A stretch of 64,000 nt of DNA from assembly GCF_025144465.1 (NCBI RefSeq), contig NZ_CP083559.1:1-64000 (forward strand), in the 5' to 3' direction. The notes under the pieces were generated by a model. The model ran no database searches and was not told the origin of the DNA. It was given only the letters and a program-made list of their open reading frames with translations. Every line of letters starts with the position of its first letter. The stretch's first letter is position 1. The stretch comes from Leisingera sp. S132. GTDB taxonomy: Bacteria > Pseudomonadota > Alphaproteobacteria > Rhodobacterales > Rhodobacteraceae. Shown here one piece after another: positions 26,963 to 35,644 of the stretch. The position numbers and the translations under genes were made by a program.

Positions 26963-27466
26963 TCAGGCGCGGCTGCAGGCGGGCACCCCCATGCGGATGA
27001 TCTCGCTGCCCTTGATCTTGTGCACCCCGGAAATCCGGTTGCGCCCCTCCGCCATGAACCAGGACTGCAGCGGCGCCGGGTAATACTGCGCCATCACCCG
27101 GCTGAAATAGTCGAACTTCTCCTGGGTCAGGCGCCGCCCCCCGCGCGAGGGGCCGTGGAAGCCGAAGGTGGTGGCCGGATCGACACAGGCCCCCGGCAGG
27201 CCCAGGAACATGGTGCAGGTGGAATAGCAGACCTTGCCGCGGATCTCGACCCGCACCCCGTGCTTCTGCAGGTTGCTGAGCTCGATCAGCCGGTCATGCA
27301 GGTAGCCGCCGCGGTCGCTGCCCACCACATAGGTCTGCTGGGCCGCCGCCGCAGACGGCTGCAGCATCAGCGCCAGGCCGCAGGCGGCGGCCGCCCGAGC
27401 GGCCAGGCGACAGGCGGCCAGGCGAAGGGCGGAACGGGCGCGGGACAGGGGGGCAAGGGCCGGCAT
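26963..27466 (-). CDS. Exported protein with ClpP-like Ser/Cys motif, function unknown
   Basis: 167-aa protein from the ATG at 27466, chosen because GGAG sits 8 bases upstream. An N-terminal signal peptide ends around AAAA-QQT. The mature part contains VCYSTCTMFLGLPGACVDPATTFGFHGP, reminiscent of COG3904-type periplasmic proteins with a ClpP/SppA-like fold (small residue-S-x-C-T, then GFH). Three cysteines in this block could form a disulfide. I do not recognise a named family. Its place between the phosphatase and exosortase E and a same-strand arrangement suggest it belongs to the VPEID/exosortase locus. Proteolysis is a possibility, not shown. Confidence 0.6.
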   Translation of the reverse strand: MPALAPLSRARSALRLAACRLAARAAAACGLALMLQPSAAAAQQTYVVGSDRGGYLHDRLIELSNLQKHGVRVEIRGKVCYSTCTMFLGLPGACVDPATTFGFHGPSRGGRRLTQEKFDYFSRVMAQYYPAPLQSWFMAEGRNRISGVHKIKGSEIIRMGVPACSRA

Positions 27467-27637
27467 GGTCAGATCTCCAAGGCAAACACGGGCGTTGGAG
27501 ACTGGATAGACACCCCCTGCGGGCGGGCCGGGGTGCGGATGTGGCAAAAGTTAGTACATTATCAACACTTTAGCCCGCATGTTAGGCAAATTTTAAGGGA
27601 TCTTAACGCAGCCCCGCCAAACCCAAGCCGAACCCGC

Positions 27638-29266
27638 TCAGATCAGCCCGAAATCACCGGAAGCAACCGCCGCCGCCGCAATCAGCGCATTGGCCAGCAT
27701 ATGCGCCTGAACCGCGCCGCCAGGATGGCGGGTCCGCAGGTACAGCAGCCCGAACGCCAGCCCCGCCAGGGCACCGGCCAGCCAGCGGTCATGCAGCGCG
27801 GCAAACAGCAGGCTGCTCACCGCCAGCCCCGCCAGGACCCGCCAGGGCGCCGCGCCGGGGCGGCCCGCGATGCGCTCCAGCACATAGGCGCGGAAGAACA
27901 GCTCCTCGATCACCGGCACCAGCAGCACCGTGCCCAGCAGGCGGCAGAGGATCCAGACCGGATCCGGCGCCCCGGCAGCAGAGGCGGCGGCGGCGGCCTC
28001 CGGGGCGGTCCAGAGCCACAGCGCCGCCACCGCGCAGCCCGTGGCCCAGTCAGCCGGGCCCGCCCGCCAGCGGAAGGCCTTCAGCGCAGGCCGGAACAGC
28101 CCCAGCCCCAGCACCATGAAGGCCACCCGCAGCGGGTAGCCATCGGCAGGATTTTCCCAGAACAGCGGGGTGAGCGTGCCGCTCATCATGAACAGGATGA
28201 AGGGCACGAACCTGGCAAACAGCGGATCCGCCGCCCAGGCCGTCCCCGGCGCGCGCGCGCCGGCCGGCGCCGCCGCGCGGAACAGCGGCATGTTATGGGC
28301 GGCCATCAGGATGCCCAGAGCCAGCACCGAAAACGCCAGCCAGCCGGCATAGGAATGAAACCCGTCCACCGCCAGCTGCGGCGAGACATTGGCGCCCAGC
28401 CAGATCAGACCGGAAATCCGCACGATGTTCAAAACCCAGCTCAAAGCGACCGCAACCGGAAACAGCATCATCCAATACGGCCCCATGCGCAGCGTCTGGC
28501 GGGCCACCAGCGCATAAAGCCCCATGAAAACCATCACCAGGGCCATCCCCTCTGCGCCGGAACAGCCAGCCGCGATATAGACCGTGAACCCCTCCAGGCC
28601 GATGATAAGCTCACTGGGCATGCTGAAGCTTTCCAGCCCGATCACGTCAAAGGCAAAGCTCACGCCCTGGAATGTCAGCCAGGTCAGGACGCGGTTTTCC
28701 CCCCAGAACAGGCCAATGACCTCCACCACAAGCGGGAGAAGGAAAAAGCCCGCGGCGGCAAGCGGCAGGAAGGCGCCATTGCCGGAGAACCATTGCGTCC
28801 AGGCGCGCAGCGGCAAAAGCCAGAGCGCGGTGCCCGAAAAGGCAAGCACCGCCCCGGACAGGAACACCGGCACCACCCGGAGAAACTGCGCCTCCAGGTC
28901 CGGAAGCGGGAGCCAGACAAGCGGCGCCAGCACCAGCGCCGCCCCCAGCAGATGCATGGCGGCCGGAACCAGCCGCCAGCCCGCGGCCGCCTCTGCCAGG
29001 CGCATATAGCTTTGCCAGAGCCGGGGACGGGCCAGGCTCATCAGAACAACGGCTGTGCCCATAAAGAGAACGCACAGGGGCAGCGCGCGCATGCTCCGGC
29101 AAAGCGCATATGCAGACACATTCCTGCAGTCGAACTGACTGGTCTCAAAGGTGAGCAGACGCAGGGCCACGGCCTCGGCCATGACCACCGCAAGGAGAAT
29201 GAAAAGGCGCACGGATGCCGGCTTGAACATCCAGCCCGGCTGTAAATTCGCTTCAGGATTGCTCAT
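27638..29266 (-). CDS. xrtE: Exosortase E fused to CPBP-family intramembrane protease
   Basis: 542-aa polytopic membrane protein. The first ~330 residues are an exosortase: catalytic Cys in YIAAGCSGAEG (C235), Arg in LNIVRISGL (R283) and His in GFHSYAGW (H304), the archaeosortase/exosortase triad. The C-terminal ~200 residues form a CPBP (Abi/CAAX-like) protease with EELFFRAY (E454, E455, R459), LHDRWLAG (H492) and a further His (AHMLANA, H522). This fusion is characteristic of exosortase E of the VPEID-CTERM system, and the matching substrate lies at 25688. It should cleave the VPEID signal and transfer or release the protein at the cell surface. Divergent from the spike-like genes. Confidence 0.92.
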   Translation of the reverse strand: MSNPEANLQPGWMFKPASVRLFILLAVVMAEAVALRLLTFETSQFDCRNVSAYALCRSMRALPLCVLFMGTAVVLMSLARPRLWQSYMRLAEAAAGWRLVPAAMHLLGAALVLAPLVWLPLPDLEAQFLRVVPVFLSGAVLAFSGTALWLLPLRAWTQWFSGNGAFLPLAAAGFFLLPLVVEVIGLFWGENRVLTWLTFQGVSFAFDVIGLESFSMPSELIIGLEGFTVYIAAGCSGAEGMALVMVFMGLYALVARQTLRMGPYWMMLFPVAVALSWVLNIVRISGLIWLGANVSPQLAVDGFHSYAGWLAFSVLALGILMAAHNMPLFRAAAPAGARAPGTAWAADPLFARFVPFILFMMSGTLTPLFWENPADGYPLRVAFMVLGLGLFRPALKAFRWRAGPADWATGCAVAALWLWTAPEAAAAASAAGAPDPVWILCRLLGTVLLVPVIEELFFRAYVLERIAGRPGAAPWRVLAGLAVSSLLFAALHDRWLAGALAGLAFGLLYLRTRHPGGAVQAHMLANALIAAAAVASGDFGLI

Positions 29267-29537
29267 GTCAAGAACAGCGCATTTCTGTCAAAGGTCCTTG
29301 TTCCCAGGCCGCGCCGCCGCCTGCCTGCCTGCTCCGCCTCTTTTCCGCATAGTACCAGATGGCGGGCAGAGTTCCAGACGGGACAGGTGCCGCCGCAAGC
29401 CCGGCAAGGCGTTGCGGCAGGCGCCGGTCCGGCGCACGCCCGGTTTTGCCGGCTTTAACCCGGATAGGCCACCATGCTGCTCATCGGAGGAATCGGGACG
29501 CAGGGCTCAGCAAGTCTGCACATTCTGGAGTACACAC

Positions 29538-29801
29538 ATGCCTCAAACCGATCCGTTCGCAAGCCACCGCCGCGGGCTGGAAAGCCCGGCAGAAACCCAT
29601 TTCGCCATCACCCCCCAGGATGGCACCGACCTGCCGGTGCGCCCGCGCGTTCTGCGGGTTCTCTCCGGCGGCGATCTGGCCGTCCGGGATGCGGCAGGGA
29701 CGGTCATTGTCTATCCGGTCGCATCCGGCGAGACGGTTGCCTTCTCGGCTGCCGGGATCGAGGCAACCGGCACCACCGCAACCGTCGCGGGGTGGTACTG
29801 A
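29538..29801 (+). CDS. Small spike-base-like protein of the gene-transfer-agent Rcc01079 type
   Basis: 87-aa protein beginning MPQTDPFASHRRGLESPAETHF, followed by short beta strands LRVLSGGDLAVRDAAGTVIVYPV and ending GIEATGTTATVAGWY. This layout (SPA--HFAITP-D--DLP, GDLAV, ATGTTAT) matches the small spike-base protein of the Rhodobacter gene-transfer agent, described as Rcc01079-like. Start at 29538; a longer open frame upstream lacks support. Its stop overlaps the start of the next, larger protein (TGATG). The rest of the transfer-agent structural genes are absent here. Confidence 0.72.
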   Translation: MPQTDPFASHRRGLESPAETHFAITPQDGTDLPVRPRVLRVLSGGDLAVRDAAGTVIVYPVASGETVAFSAAGIEATGTTATVAGWY

Positions 29802-31438
29802 TGCTGAACACCGGCCTTTCACTCACCGGGGCGGCCGCGCAGGGGCGCTGGCCGCCGCCCGCCGCCCTGACCGACCTGGACTTCCGGCAGGACCGCTATG
29901 TGCTGGCCGGCACCGAGCGGCGCTTTGACGAGGTTTTCACCTACAGCGGCACCGGCCCGCGCACCTTCACCGGCCCGGCGGGGGACTGCCTTTGGGCCGC
30001 GCATAACCTGGTGCTGAACAGCGAAACCCCGGCCAGCCAGACGATCAGCGTCGCCGCCGCAGCCGGCTATACGGTTGCCATGGAGGGCTCCGGCTCCGCC
30101 GCCTTGTCCGGTGCCGCCGCGGGCGTGGCAACCGGGGGCAGCCCGGCCGTTGTGACGGCAGGGTCCGGCGCCCTGACGCTGACCCTGTCCGGAACCGTGA
30201 CAAGATTGTGGGCGTACCGCTCCGATCTCGGCGGCATGGCAGACAACCCGGACAACATCCTGGGGGCGGGGTTCGAGACCTATGTCCCCTCCGGCGCCGC
30301 GCCGGCCTTCACCGCGCGCCGGAAGGCTTATGCGGGCGGCGCGCCGGCAGGGGTGCTCCTCGAGGATGCCGCCGCCGTGAATATCATCGCGCAGAGCCAT
30401 GACTTTTCCAATGCATACTGGCTCAAGAACAATCAGCTGGCGGTGGCGGCCTCCGGCACCATTGCCGGGATTCCGGCCTGGGATCTGACGGACAGCGGCA
30501 GCACGGCTTTTGCCTATTGCACCGCAAGCATCGGTGCAATCGCAGGCGTTCACACCGCCTCCTGCCTGGTGCGCAAGAACCCCTCCCAAACCTCCTTGTT
30601 CAGCGCCCGCCTGTCGGTCGGGTCGAACCAGTTCTGCGGCATCTCGTTCGACACGCTCACCGGGACCATCACAAATAAATGGAACAACGGGCTCGTGGTG
30701 CAGTCAAACGGCGACCACATGCGGGGGGCCATCGATATGGGGTCCTTCTGGCTGGTGTGGTTCACCTATGACCCGTCGCTGCTGACCGGGCTGGACGCCT
30801 CTGCCGACTTCCAGGTGTTCCCGGCCCATGACGGGCTGGCCTCTTCTCCCGGGCCGCAGGTCATGGGATCACATGCCTGCACCGCCTTCCAGGTGACCGC
30901 CGGGTATACTCCCGGCTCGTTCATCCCCACCGCAGGCAGCCCGGCCGCCCGCGCCGCAGAGACACTGGCCCTGCGCGCGCCGGCGCTGCCTGCGGGCATG
31001 CCGCATGCGGTCTCTGTCGCCTTCGATGGCCGCCTGCGTTTTGCGGACACCGGGTCCGCTGCAGCCGCCAGGTTCTTCGACTGGCAGGCCGGTGCCGGCA
31101 CCGTCCTGCGGGCGGAGCTGAACACCGGCGGCACCGCAACGGGGCAGATCCGGGTTTTCAGCGAACAGTCCGGTGCCGCCAGCACCGCAAGCGGGCCGGC
31201 CGCAGCCTATGCGCCCGGGCTGGATGTGCCGGTCAGTTTTGCAGCCCGGCACCAGGCGGGTGTTCTGGAACTGTCGGCCCAGGGGGAGGCCGCCCCGGGC
31301 CTGCCTGCGCCTTCAGCGCTGCCGGATCTGGCCGCCGCCGGGATCGGGCTGGCGCCGGTGTTCAACGGCCACCTTGGCCGGTTCCGCATATGGGATGAGG
31401 ATCTGGGCAGCGGCGGCGCAAGGCGGGTAACCGCCTGA
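29801..31438 (+). CDS. Large tail/spike-like protein, probable sugar-binding
   Basis: 545-aa protein without a signal peptide or membrane helix, rich in Ala, Gly, Ser and Thr and in beta-strand patterns. The N-terminal part reads like a phage-tail structural module (LDFRQDRYVLAGTERRFDEV, VSFAARHQAG). A C-terminal segment of roughly 170 residues (AVSVAFDGRLRFADTGS... RFRIWDEDLGSG) resembles the laminin-G/concanavalin-like folds often used to bind glycans. Overlaps the spike-base gene by one base, so the two are translated together. A role in binding capsule or exopolysaccharide, as part of a spike, is inferred from partner and context. It has no family name I can vouch for. Confidence 0.6.
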   Translation: MLNTGLSLTGAAAQGRWPPPAALTDLDFRQDRYVLAGTERRFDEVFTYSGTGPRTFTGPAGDCLWAAHNLVLNSETPASQTISVAAAAGYTVAMEGSGSAALSGAAAGVATGGSPAVVTAGSGALTLTLSGTVTRLWAYRSDLGGMADNPDNILGAGFETYVPSGAAPAFTARRKAYAGGAPAGVLLEDAAAVNIIAQSHDFSNAYWLKNNQLAVAASGTIAGIPAWDLTDSGSTAFAYCTASIGAIAGVHTASCLVRKNPSQTSLFSARLSVGSNQFCGISFDTLTGTITNKWNNGLVVQSNGDHMRGAIDMGSFWLVWFTYDPSLLTGLDASADFQVFPAHDGLASSPGPQVMGSHACTAFQVTAGYTPGSFIPTAGSPAARAAETLALRAPALPAGMPHAVSVAFDGRLRFADTGSAAAARFFDWQAGAGTVLRAELNTGGTATGQIRVFSEQSGAASTASGPAAAYAPGLDVPVSFAARHQAGVLELSAQGEAAPGLPAPSALPDLAAAGIGLAPVFNGHLGRFRIWDEDLGSGGARRVTA

Positions 31439-31806
31439 GCGGCGCCCTGCCCCCGCCCGCGCGGCTTGCTCCGGCAGCAGGCTGTGCGGGTCCGGCGAAG
31501 GCGCGGGCCACGGGTCTCCATCTGTCCAGGGGCCGGTGCCGGCCAGCGGATCCGGACCGCCGGCACAGCTCCCCCGGACCGCAGCCAATGCCTCAAACCC
31601 GGTTTGCCGGCCAAGGGCAAACCAGGTCTGCGCTTGTGTCCCTTGGGCCGGCATTTCCAGTCTAAGGCTGTCTGCTTGCCGGCGGGCGGCCTGTCCTGCC
31701 TTCCCCTTTTGACCCCAGGCCTGCGGTCCGGAGCCTGCGGTCCGGGGCCGCATCCGGCGGTCCCTGCGCCAGACGGCCTGCCCCTGCCGGCCTGCCCCTG
31801 CCGGTC
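31439..31806. other. Intergenic region between convergent genes
   Basis: 368 bases separating the tail-like gene from the RTX gene on the opposite strand. It contains a weak hairpin at 31601 and pairs of short direct repeats (GCCTGCGGTCCGG twice at about 31719 and 31733; CCTGCCCCTGCCGG twice near 31779-31806). No gene is supported. Confidence 0.35.
31601..31623. terminator. Weak hairpin, possible terminator
   Basis: GGTTTGCC / GGCAAACC, eight base pairs with a 7-base loop, lying between two convergent genes. It has no T-run, so termination is only a suggestion. Confidence 0.25.
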
Positions 31807-34167
31807 TCAGAACAGGAAATCATCCGCCGCCAGCCCGCCGGGCTGCACCCCCTCCAGGAACACCGTGCCGCTGCCGGTGCCGATCAGCGTGCCGCTGCCT
31901 TGCGCGCTGATATCCAGCGCTGCAAAGCCGCCGCTCAGCTGCAGGGCCCGCAGGTCGATCCAATCCGCCCCCGATGCGAAATCGGTGACCGTGTCGCGGC
32001 CATGGCCGGCCGCAAACACAAAGGCATCCGCTCCCCAGCCGCCGGTCAGCCGGTCATCGCCGCCGCTGCCGCCGAGCCGGTCATTGCCCGCACCGCCGAA
32101 AATCCGGTCATTGCCAGCGCCGCCGCCGCACAGATCATCGCCGCCGCCGCCATAGATCACATCCGCGCCGCTGCCGCCCCACAGGACATCCGCCTCATTC
32201 CCGCCTGCCAGCGTGTCCTGCCCGTCTTCCCCCAGCAGCGTGTCGGCGCCGCTGCCGCCGCCCAGCCAGTCCCCCCCGCTGCCGCCCGCCAGCCGGTCCG
32301 CCCCGGACCCGCCGTCCAGCCGGTCATCGCCGCCCCGGCCCCACAGGCGGTCCTTCCCGTCCCCGCCCCACAGGCTGTCATTGCCCAGGCCGCCATCCGC
32401 CATGTCGTGGCCGCCGCCGCCCCACAAGCGGTCATGGCCGCCGCCGCCCCACAAACGGTCCGCCCCCCAGCTGCCGCCCAGCTGATCGTGGCCCCAGCTC
32501 CCCCAGATCGTATCCGCCCCGGTTCCCCCGGACAGCGTATCGTTCCCCGCCAGCCCGGAGATCGCGTCATCGCCGCCGCTGCCCTGCAGCGCATCATCTC
32601 CGGCAGTGCCGTAGAAGCCGCCGCCGGGCAGGGTGTCGCCCAGCTCCTGCTGCTGCGGGAATTCAAACCGCAGCGCCGGACCGAATACATCCTCCAGCTC
32701 CAGCCGCCCGCCGCCCGCCTGCGCCACCACGATCCGCATGCCGCCGATCTCCAGGTCGATCCCGTAGCTGCGGCCGCGGCTCTCCAGCTGGGCCGGGCTG
32801 TAAAGCCCCTCGAACAGCGACAGGTCGAGACGGTCCTCACCGGGGGTGAAATCGCGCACGGTCACCGCGTCCGCCACCGGGTCAGAGACCGGGGCAATGA
32901 CAAAGATATCGGCGCCTGCGCCACCGTTCAGCTCGCCGCCGCCCGCGCCCGAGACCAGCACGTCATCGCCGGCATGGCCATACAGATCCGCCCGCCCCGC
33001 GCCGCCCTCCAGCACGTCATTTGCAGCACCGCCATCCAGCCGCGCATCGCCTGCCCCGGCCTGGCGCACAATCCCCAGCTCTGCCAGCGGCAGGGTGAAC
33101 CGGCTGATGCCCGCCTCCGCGCCCGACGCCGCAAAGACCTGCAGCTGGCCGCCCGCAACCACCGCCTCCAGTGCGGTGACATTCTGCAGCCCCAGGCCGG
33201 GCATATGCTCCAGGCTCTCCAGATGGATCAGCTCCCCGCCCCGGGTCAGGGTGAACAGGCTGAGGCCGCCGTCATTGCCCGCCGCCAGCACCAGCAGGTG
33301 CTCCCCCGCCTGCACAACCTCCACCGCCGTCACCCCGCCAAAGCGGGTCATCATGCTGTCCTGCAGCTGCGTCCGGAACTGCAGGCCGCCCGCCGCGTCC
33401 ACCTGAACCAGCGTCAGCGAGCTGCTGCCCGCCGCGCCCAGCAGCGCCCAGGCCTGGCCATTCATTTCAAAGCTTTCCAGCGCGGTGATGGCCGAGACAG
33501 ACAGCCCCTGCCCCGCGCCCAGCACCGCCCCGGGCGTGAGCGCGCCGGTCGCCGCATCCACGCTGTAGCCGCGCAAGCCCCCGGCATCAGCCGCCAGCAC
33601 CACCGCCCCCTCCGCGGTCTGCACCGTGGACAGCAGCGCCGATGCGCTCAGCTGATAGGCCTGCGCGGCGCCGCCCAGGCCAGCCTGCGCCTGCACCGCG
33701 CCATCCGCATCCAGCTGCCAGCCCTGCAAGGCGCCGCCCGCCAGCCCCACCGCATAAAGCGCCGAAGAGCCATCCGCCAGCTGCAGCGCCGCCACCGCGC
33801 CAAGCCCGCCCGCATCCGCGCCCGCCAGCGCCTGCTGCTGCTGGCTGCCCAGGCTGCCGCCGCTGCCCACTGCATAATAGCTGAGACCGCCGCCGCTGGT
33901 CCCCTCCTGCAGCAGCCGCACATCGCCGCCGATCTCCGCCAGCTCGAAATTGCCGGTGCGCAAAGACGCCTGGCCATGCAGCTGCTGGCCCGCCAGCTGC
34001 GGCACTCCGCCGGTGCCGGGCAGCTGCCAGCGGCTGATGCCGCCGTTCAGGCCGCTGATCGCATAAAGCGTGGCCTGGCCGTTCTGCACCGTGATCTCCA
34101 GATCGCGCAGATCAGTGCCGAAAATCATGTCGTCCGTGCCGAACCGTCCCGTGAATGCCAGTGCCAT
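31807..34167 (-). CDS. RTX calcium-binding protein with propeller-like N-terminal half
   Basis: 786 aa from ATG 34167, which has GGGAG 7-8 bases upstream; earlier in-frame codons only overlap the divergent gene region. The first ~400 residues contain about five repeats of ~55 residues with the pattern LLxVAAGxxGGLSLFTLxxxGEL (for example around AGGALQGWQLDADG, GGLRGYSVDAATG, DGGLSLFTLTRGG), reminiscent of a beta-propeller. The C-terminal half is RTX: many GGxGxDxLxGG nonapeptides (GGAGNDRIFGGAGNDRLGG and similar). The protein ends in a short aliphatic tail (GGLAADDFLF) typical of type I secretion substrates. It probably binds Ca2+ and leaves through the type I machinery at 57-60 kb. Divergent from a spike-like gene; 282 bases separate the starts. 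Confidence 0.85.
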   Translation of the reverse strand: MALAFTGRFGTDDMIFGTDLRDLEITVQNGQATLYAISGLNGGISRWQLPGTGGVPQLAGQQLHGQASLRTGNFELAEIGGDVRLLQEGTSGGGLSYYAVGSGGSLGSQQQQALAGADAGGLGAVAALQLADGSSALYAVGLAGGALQGWQLDADGAVQAQAGLGGAAQAYQLSASALLSTVQTAEGAVVLAADAGGLRGYSVDAATGALTPGAVLGAGQGLSVSAITALESFEMNGQAWALLGAAGSSSLTLVQVDAAGGLQFRTQLQDSMMTRFGGVTAVEVVQAGEHLLVLAAGNDGGLSLFTLTRGGELIHLESLEHMPGLGLQNVTALEAVVAGGQLQVFAASGAEAGISRFTLPLAELGIVRQAGAGDARLDGGAANDVLEGGAGRADLYGHAGDDVLVSGAGGGELNGGAGADIFVIAPVSDPVADAVTVRDFTPGEDRLDLSLFEGLYSPAQLESRGRSYGIDLEIGGMRIVVAQAGGGRLELEDVFGPALRFEFPQQQELGDTLPGGGFYGTAGDDALQGSGGDDAISGLAGNDTLSGGTGADTIWGSWGHDQLGGSWGADRLWGGGGHDRLWGGGGHDMADGGLGNDSLWGGDGKDRLWGRGGDDRLDGGSGADRLAGGSGGDWLGGGSGADTLLGEDGQDTLAGGNEADVLWGGSGADVIYGGGGDDLCGGGAGNDRIFGGAGNDRLGGSGGDDRLTGGWGADAFVFAAGHGRDTVTDFASGADWIDLRALQLSGGFAALDISAQGSGTLIGTGSGTVFLEGVQPGGLAADDFLF

Positions 34168-34449
34168 CGTGCCGCTCCCATGCGCCGCTGAACCCGAGGT
34201 GAACCCGAGGCTGAAACTGGCGGGCACAGGCGGCGCAAAGCGGGCGGCAAATCTGGCAAAACCGGGGACATTGTTTAGAGATTGAGAACAATTGCGCGAA
34301 CAGGCGGGGAATGGGCCGGGAACAGAGCGGGACCGGCGGCGCCCTCCGCGGGGGTGTTGCGCAAGCAGCGTACGCCCCGTTAGCGCCGTCTTGACGCGGC
34401 TCTGGCACTCTGGGCGGCGATCCCGTTTCCCCATCCCGGAGCCCCGCCG
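34168..34449. other. Divergent intergenic region between RTX and spike-like genes
   Basis: 282 bases with divergent starts at both ends and no supported gene. A somewhat AT-rich patch (34261-34300, containing TTGTTTAGAGATTGAGAACAATT) could carry one or both promoters. Confidence 0.35.
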
Positions 34450-35637
34450 ATGACCCAGGCCTCGCCGATCCTCGCCCTGCCCTACCTGATGCCGAGCCAG
34501 GCGCAGAAACACGTGACCCATAATGAGGCGCTGCAGATGCTGGATGCGCTGGTGCAGCTCAGCGCCGAAGCCTTCGATGCGGTGACGCCCCCCGTCAGCC
34601 CTGCCTTGGGCGAAACCCATGTGCTGGCCGCCAGCCCGGCGGGCGCCTGGGCCGGCCGCCCCCATGCCATCGCTGTCTGGCAGGGCGAGGGCTGGATGTT
34701 CCTCTCCCCCCTGCCCGGCTGGCGGGCCTGGGGCATTGCGGAACAGGAGCTTAGGGTCTGGACCGGCAGCGCCTGGATCCTGCCGCCCGCCGGCACCCAG
34801 AACCTTGCCCGTCTCGGGGTCGGCACCATGGCCGATGCCGCCAACCCGCTGGCCGTCTCCGGCCCGGCAACCCTGCTGAGCCACGCAGGCGCCGGCCATC
34901 AGCTGAAGATCAACAAATCCGCCAGCGGCGACACCGCCGCGCTGCTGTTCCAGTCGGACTGGAGCGGCCGCGCCGAGATGGGTCTGGCGGGCAATGATGA
35001 CTTCTCGGTGAAACTGTCGGCGGACGGCAGCAGCTGGAGCACCGCGCTGGCGCTGACCCCTGCGGGCCGCGCCGGGTTCGGCACCGCCAGCCCGGCGGCG
35101 CATCTGGAAATCCAGGGCAGCAGCGATGACTACCTGCTGGCCGGTGATGGCGGCGCCAGCCCGGATTTCCGGCTGGGATCGGATGGCAACGGCAGCTGCT
35201 CCGGCGCCTGGTCCGGCGGCGGCGCCGATTATGCCGAGTGGTTCGAATGGGCTGACGGCAACCCCGGTGGCGAAGACCGCCGCGGCCTGTCCGTGGTGCT
35301 GGAGGGCGTGAAAATCCGCGCCGCAACCGCCGGCGAAACACCAATCGGCGTGATCAGCGCCAATCCGGCGGTGGTGGGCGACGGCGACATGGATGAATGG
35401 AAGCAGCGCTGGCTGCGCGACCCCTACGGCGCCCTGCTGCGGGATGCGGCAGGCAAGCCGCAGGAGAATCCCGCTTATGACGCCTCACGGGTCTATGCGC
35501 CGCGCGCGCAGCGCCCGGAATGGGCGCTGGTGGGGCTCTTGGGCAAGCTGCGCCTGCGCCAGGGCCAGCCGGCGGGCGCGCGCTGGATCCGGATGCGCAC
35601 CGCGGCGCCGGGCATCGGGGAATGGCTGGTGCGCTGA
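34450..35637 (+). CDS. DUF2793 / peptidase-G2-type spike protein (gene-transfer-agent-like)
   Basis: 395-aa protein. The N-terminal ~110 residues (ILALPYLMPSQAQKHVTHNEALQMLDALVQLS... WIAxPP) match the DUF2793 domain found in gene-transfer-agent and phage tail/head-spike proteins. The C-terminal part, from about residue 255 (DYAEWFEWADGNP... RRGLSVVLEG... IGVISANPAVVGD), resembles the peptidase G2 autoproteolytic intramolecular-chaperone domain of tail spikes. Such domains cut themselves off after trimer folding. Intermediate residues are beta-rich. It is the second GTA-spike-type gene of the region and is separated from the first pair by the RTX gene. No signal peptide, so the protein is presumably intracellular unless released with particles. 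Confidence 0.8.
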   Translation: MTQASPILALPYLMPSQAQKHVTHNEALQMLDALVQLSAEAFDAVTPPVSPALGETHVLAASPAGAWAGRPHAIAVWQGEGWMFLSPLPGWRAWGIAEQELRVWTGSAWILPPAGTQNLARLGVGTMADAANPLAVSGPATLLSHAGAGHQLKINKSASGDTAALLFQSDWSGRAEMGLAGNDDFSVKLSADGSSWSTALALTPAGRAGFGTASPAAHLEIQGSSDDYLLAGDGGASPDFRLGSDGNGSCSGAWSGGGADYAEWFEWADGNPGGEDRRGLSVVLEGVKIRAATAGETPIGVISANPAVVGDGDMDEWKQRWLRDPYGALLRDAAGKPQENPAYDASRVYAPRAQRPEWALVGLLGKLRLRQGQPAGARWIRMRTAAPGIGEWLVR

Positions 35638-35644
35638 GCCGCCG

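Noticed and set aside
34168..35103. Upstream extension of the RTX reading frame across the divergent spike gene
   Set aside because: It overlaps the start of a supported gene on the other strand and is Arg/Gly-rich noise; the ATG at 34167 has a proper ribosome site.
29538..35637. A prophage or complete gene-transfer-agent cluster
   Set aside because: Only spike-type genes are present; no portal, capsid, terminase, tail tube or lysis genes are recognisable.
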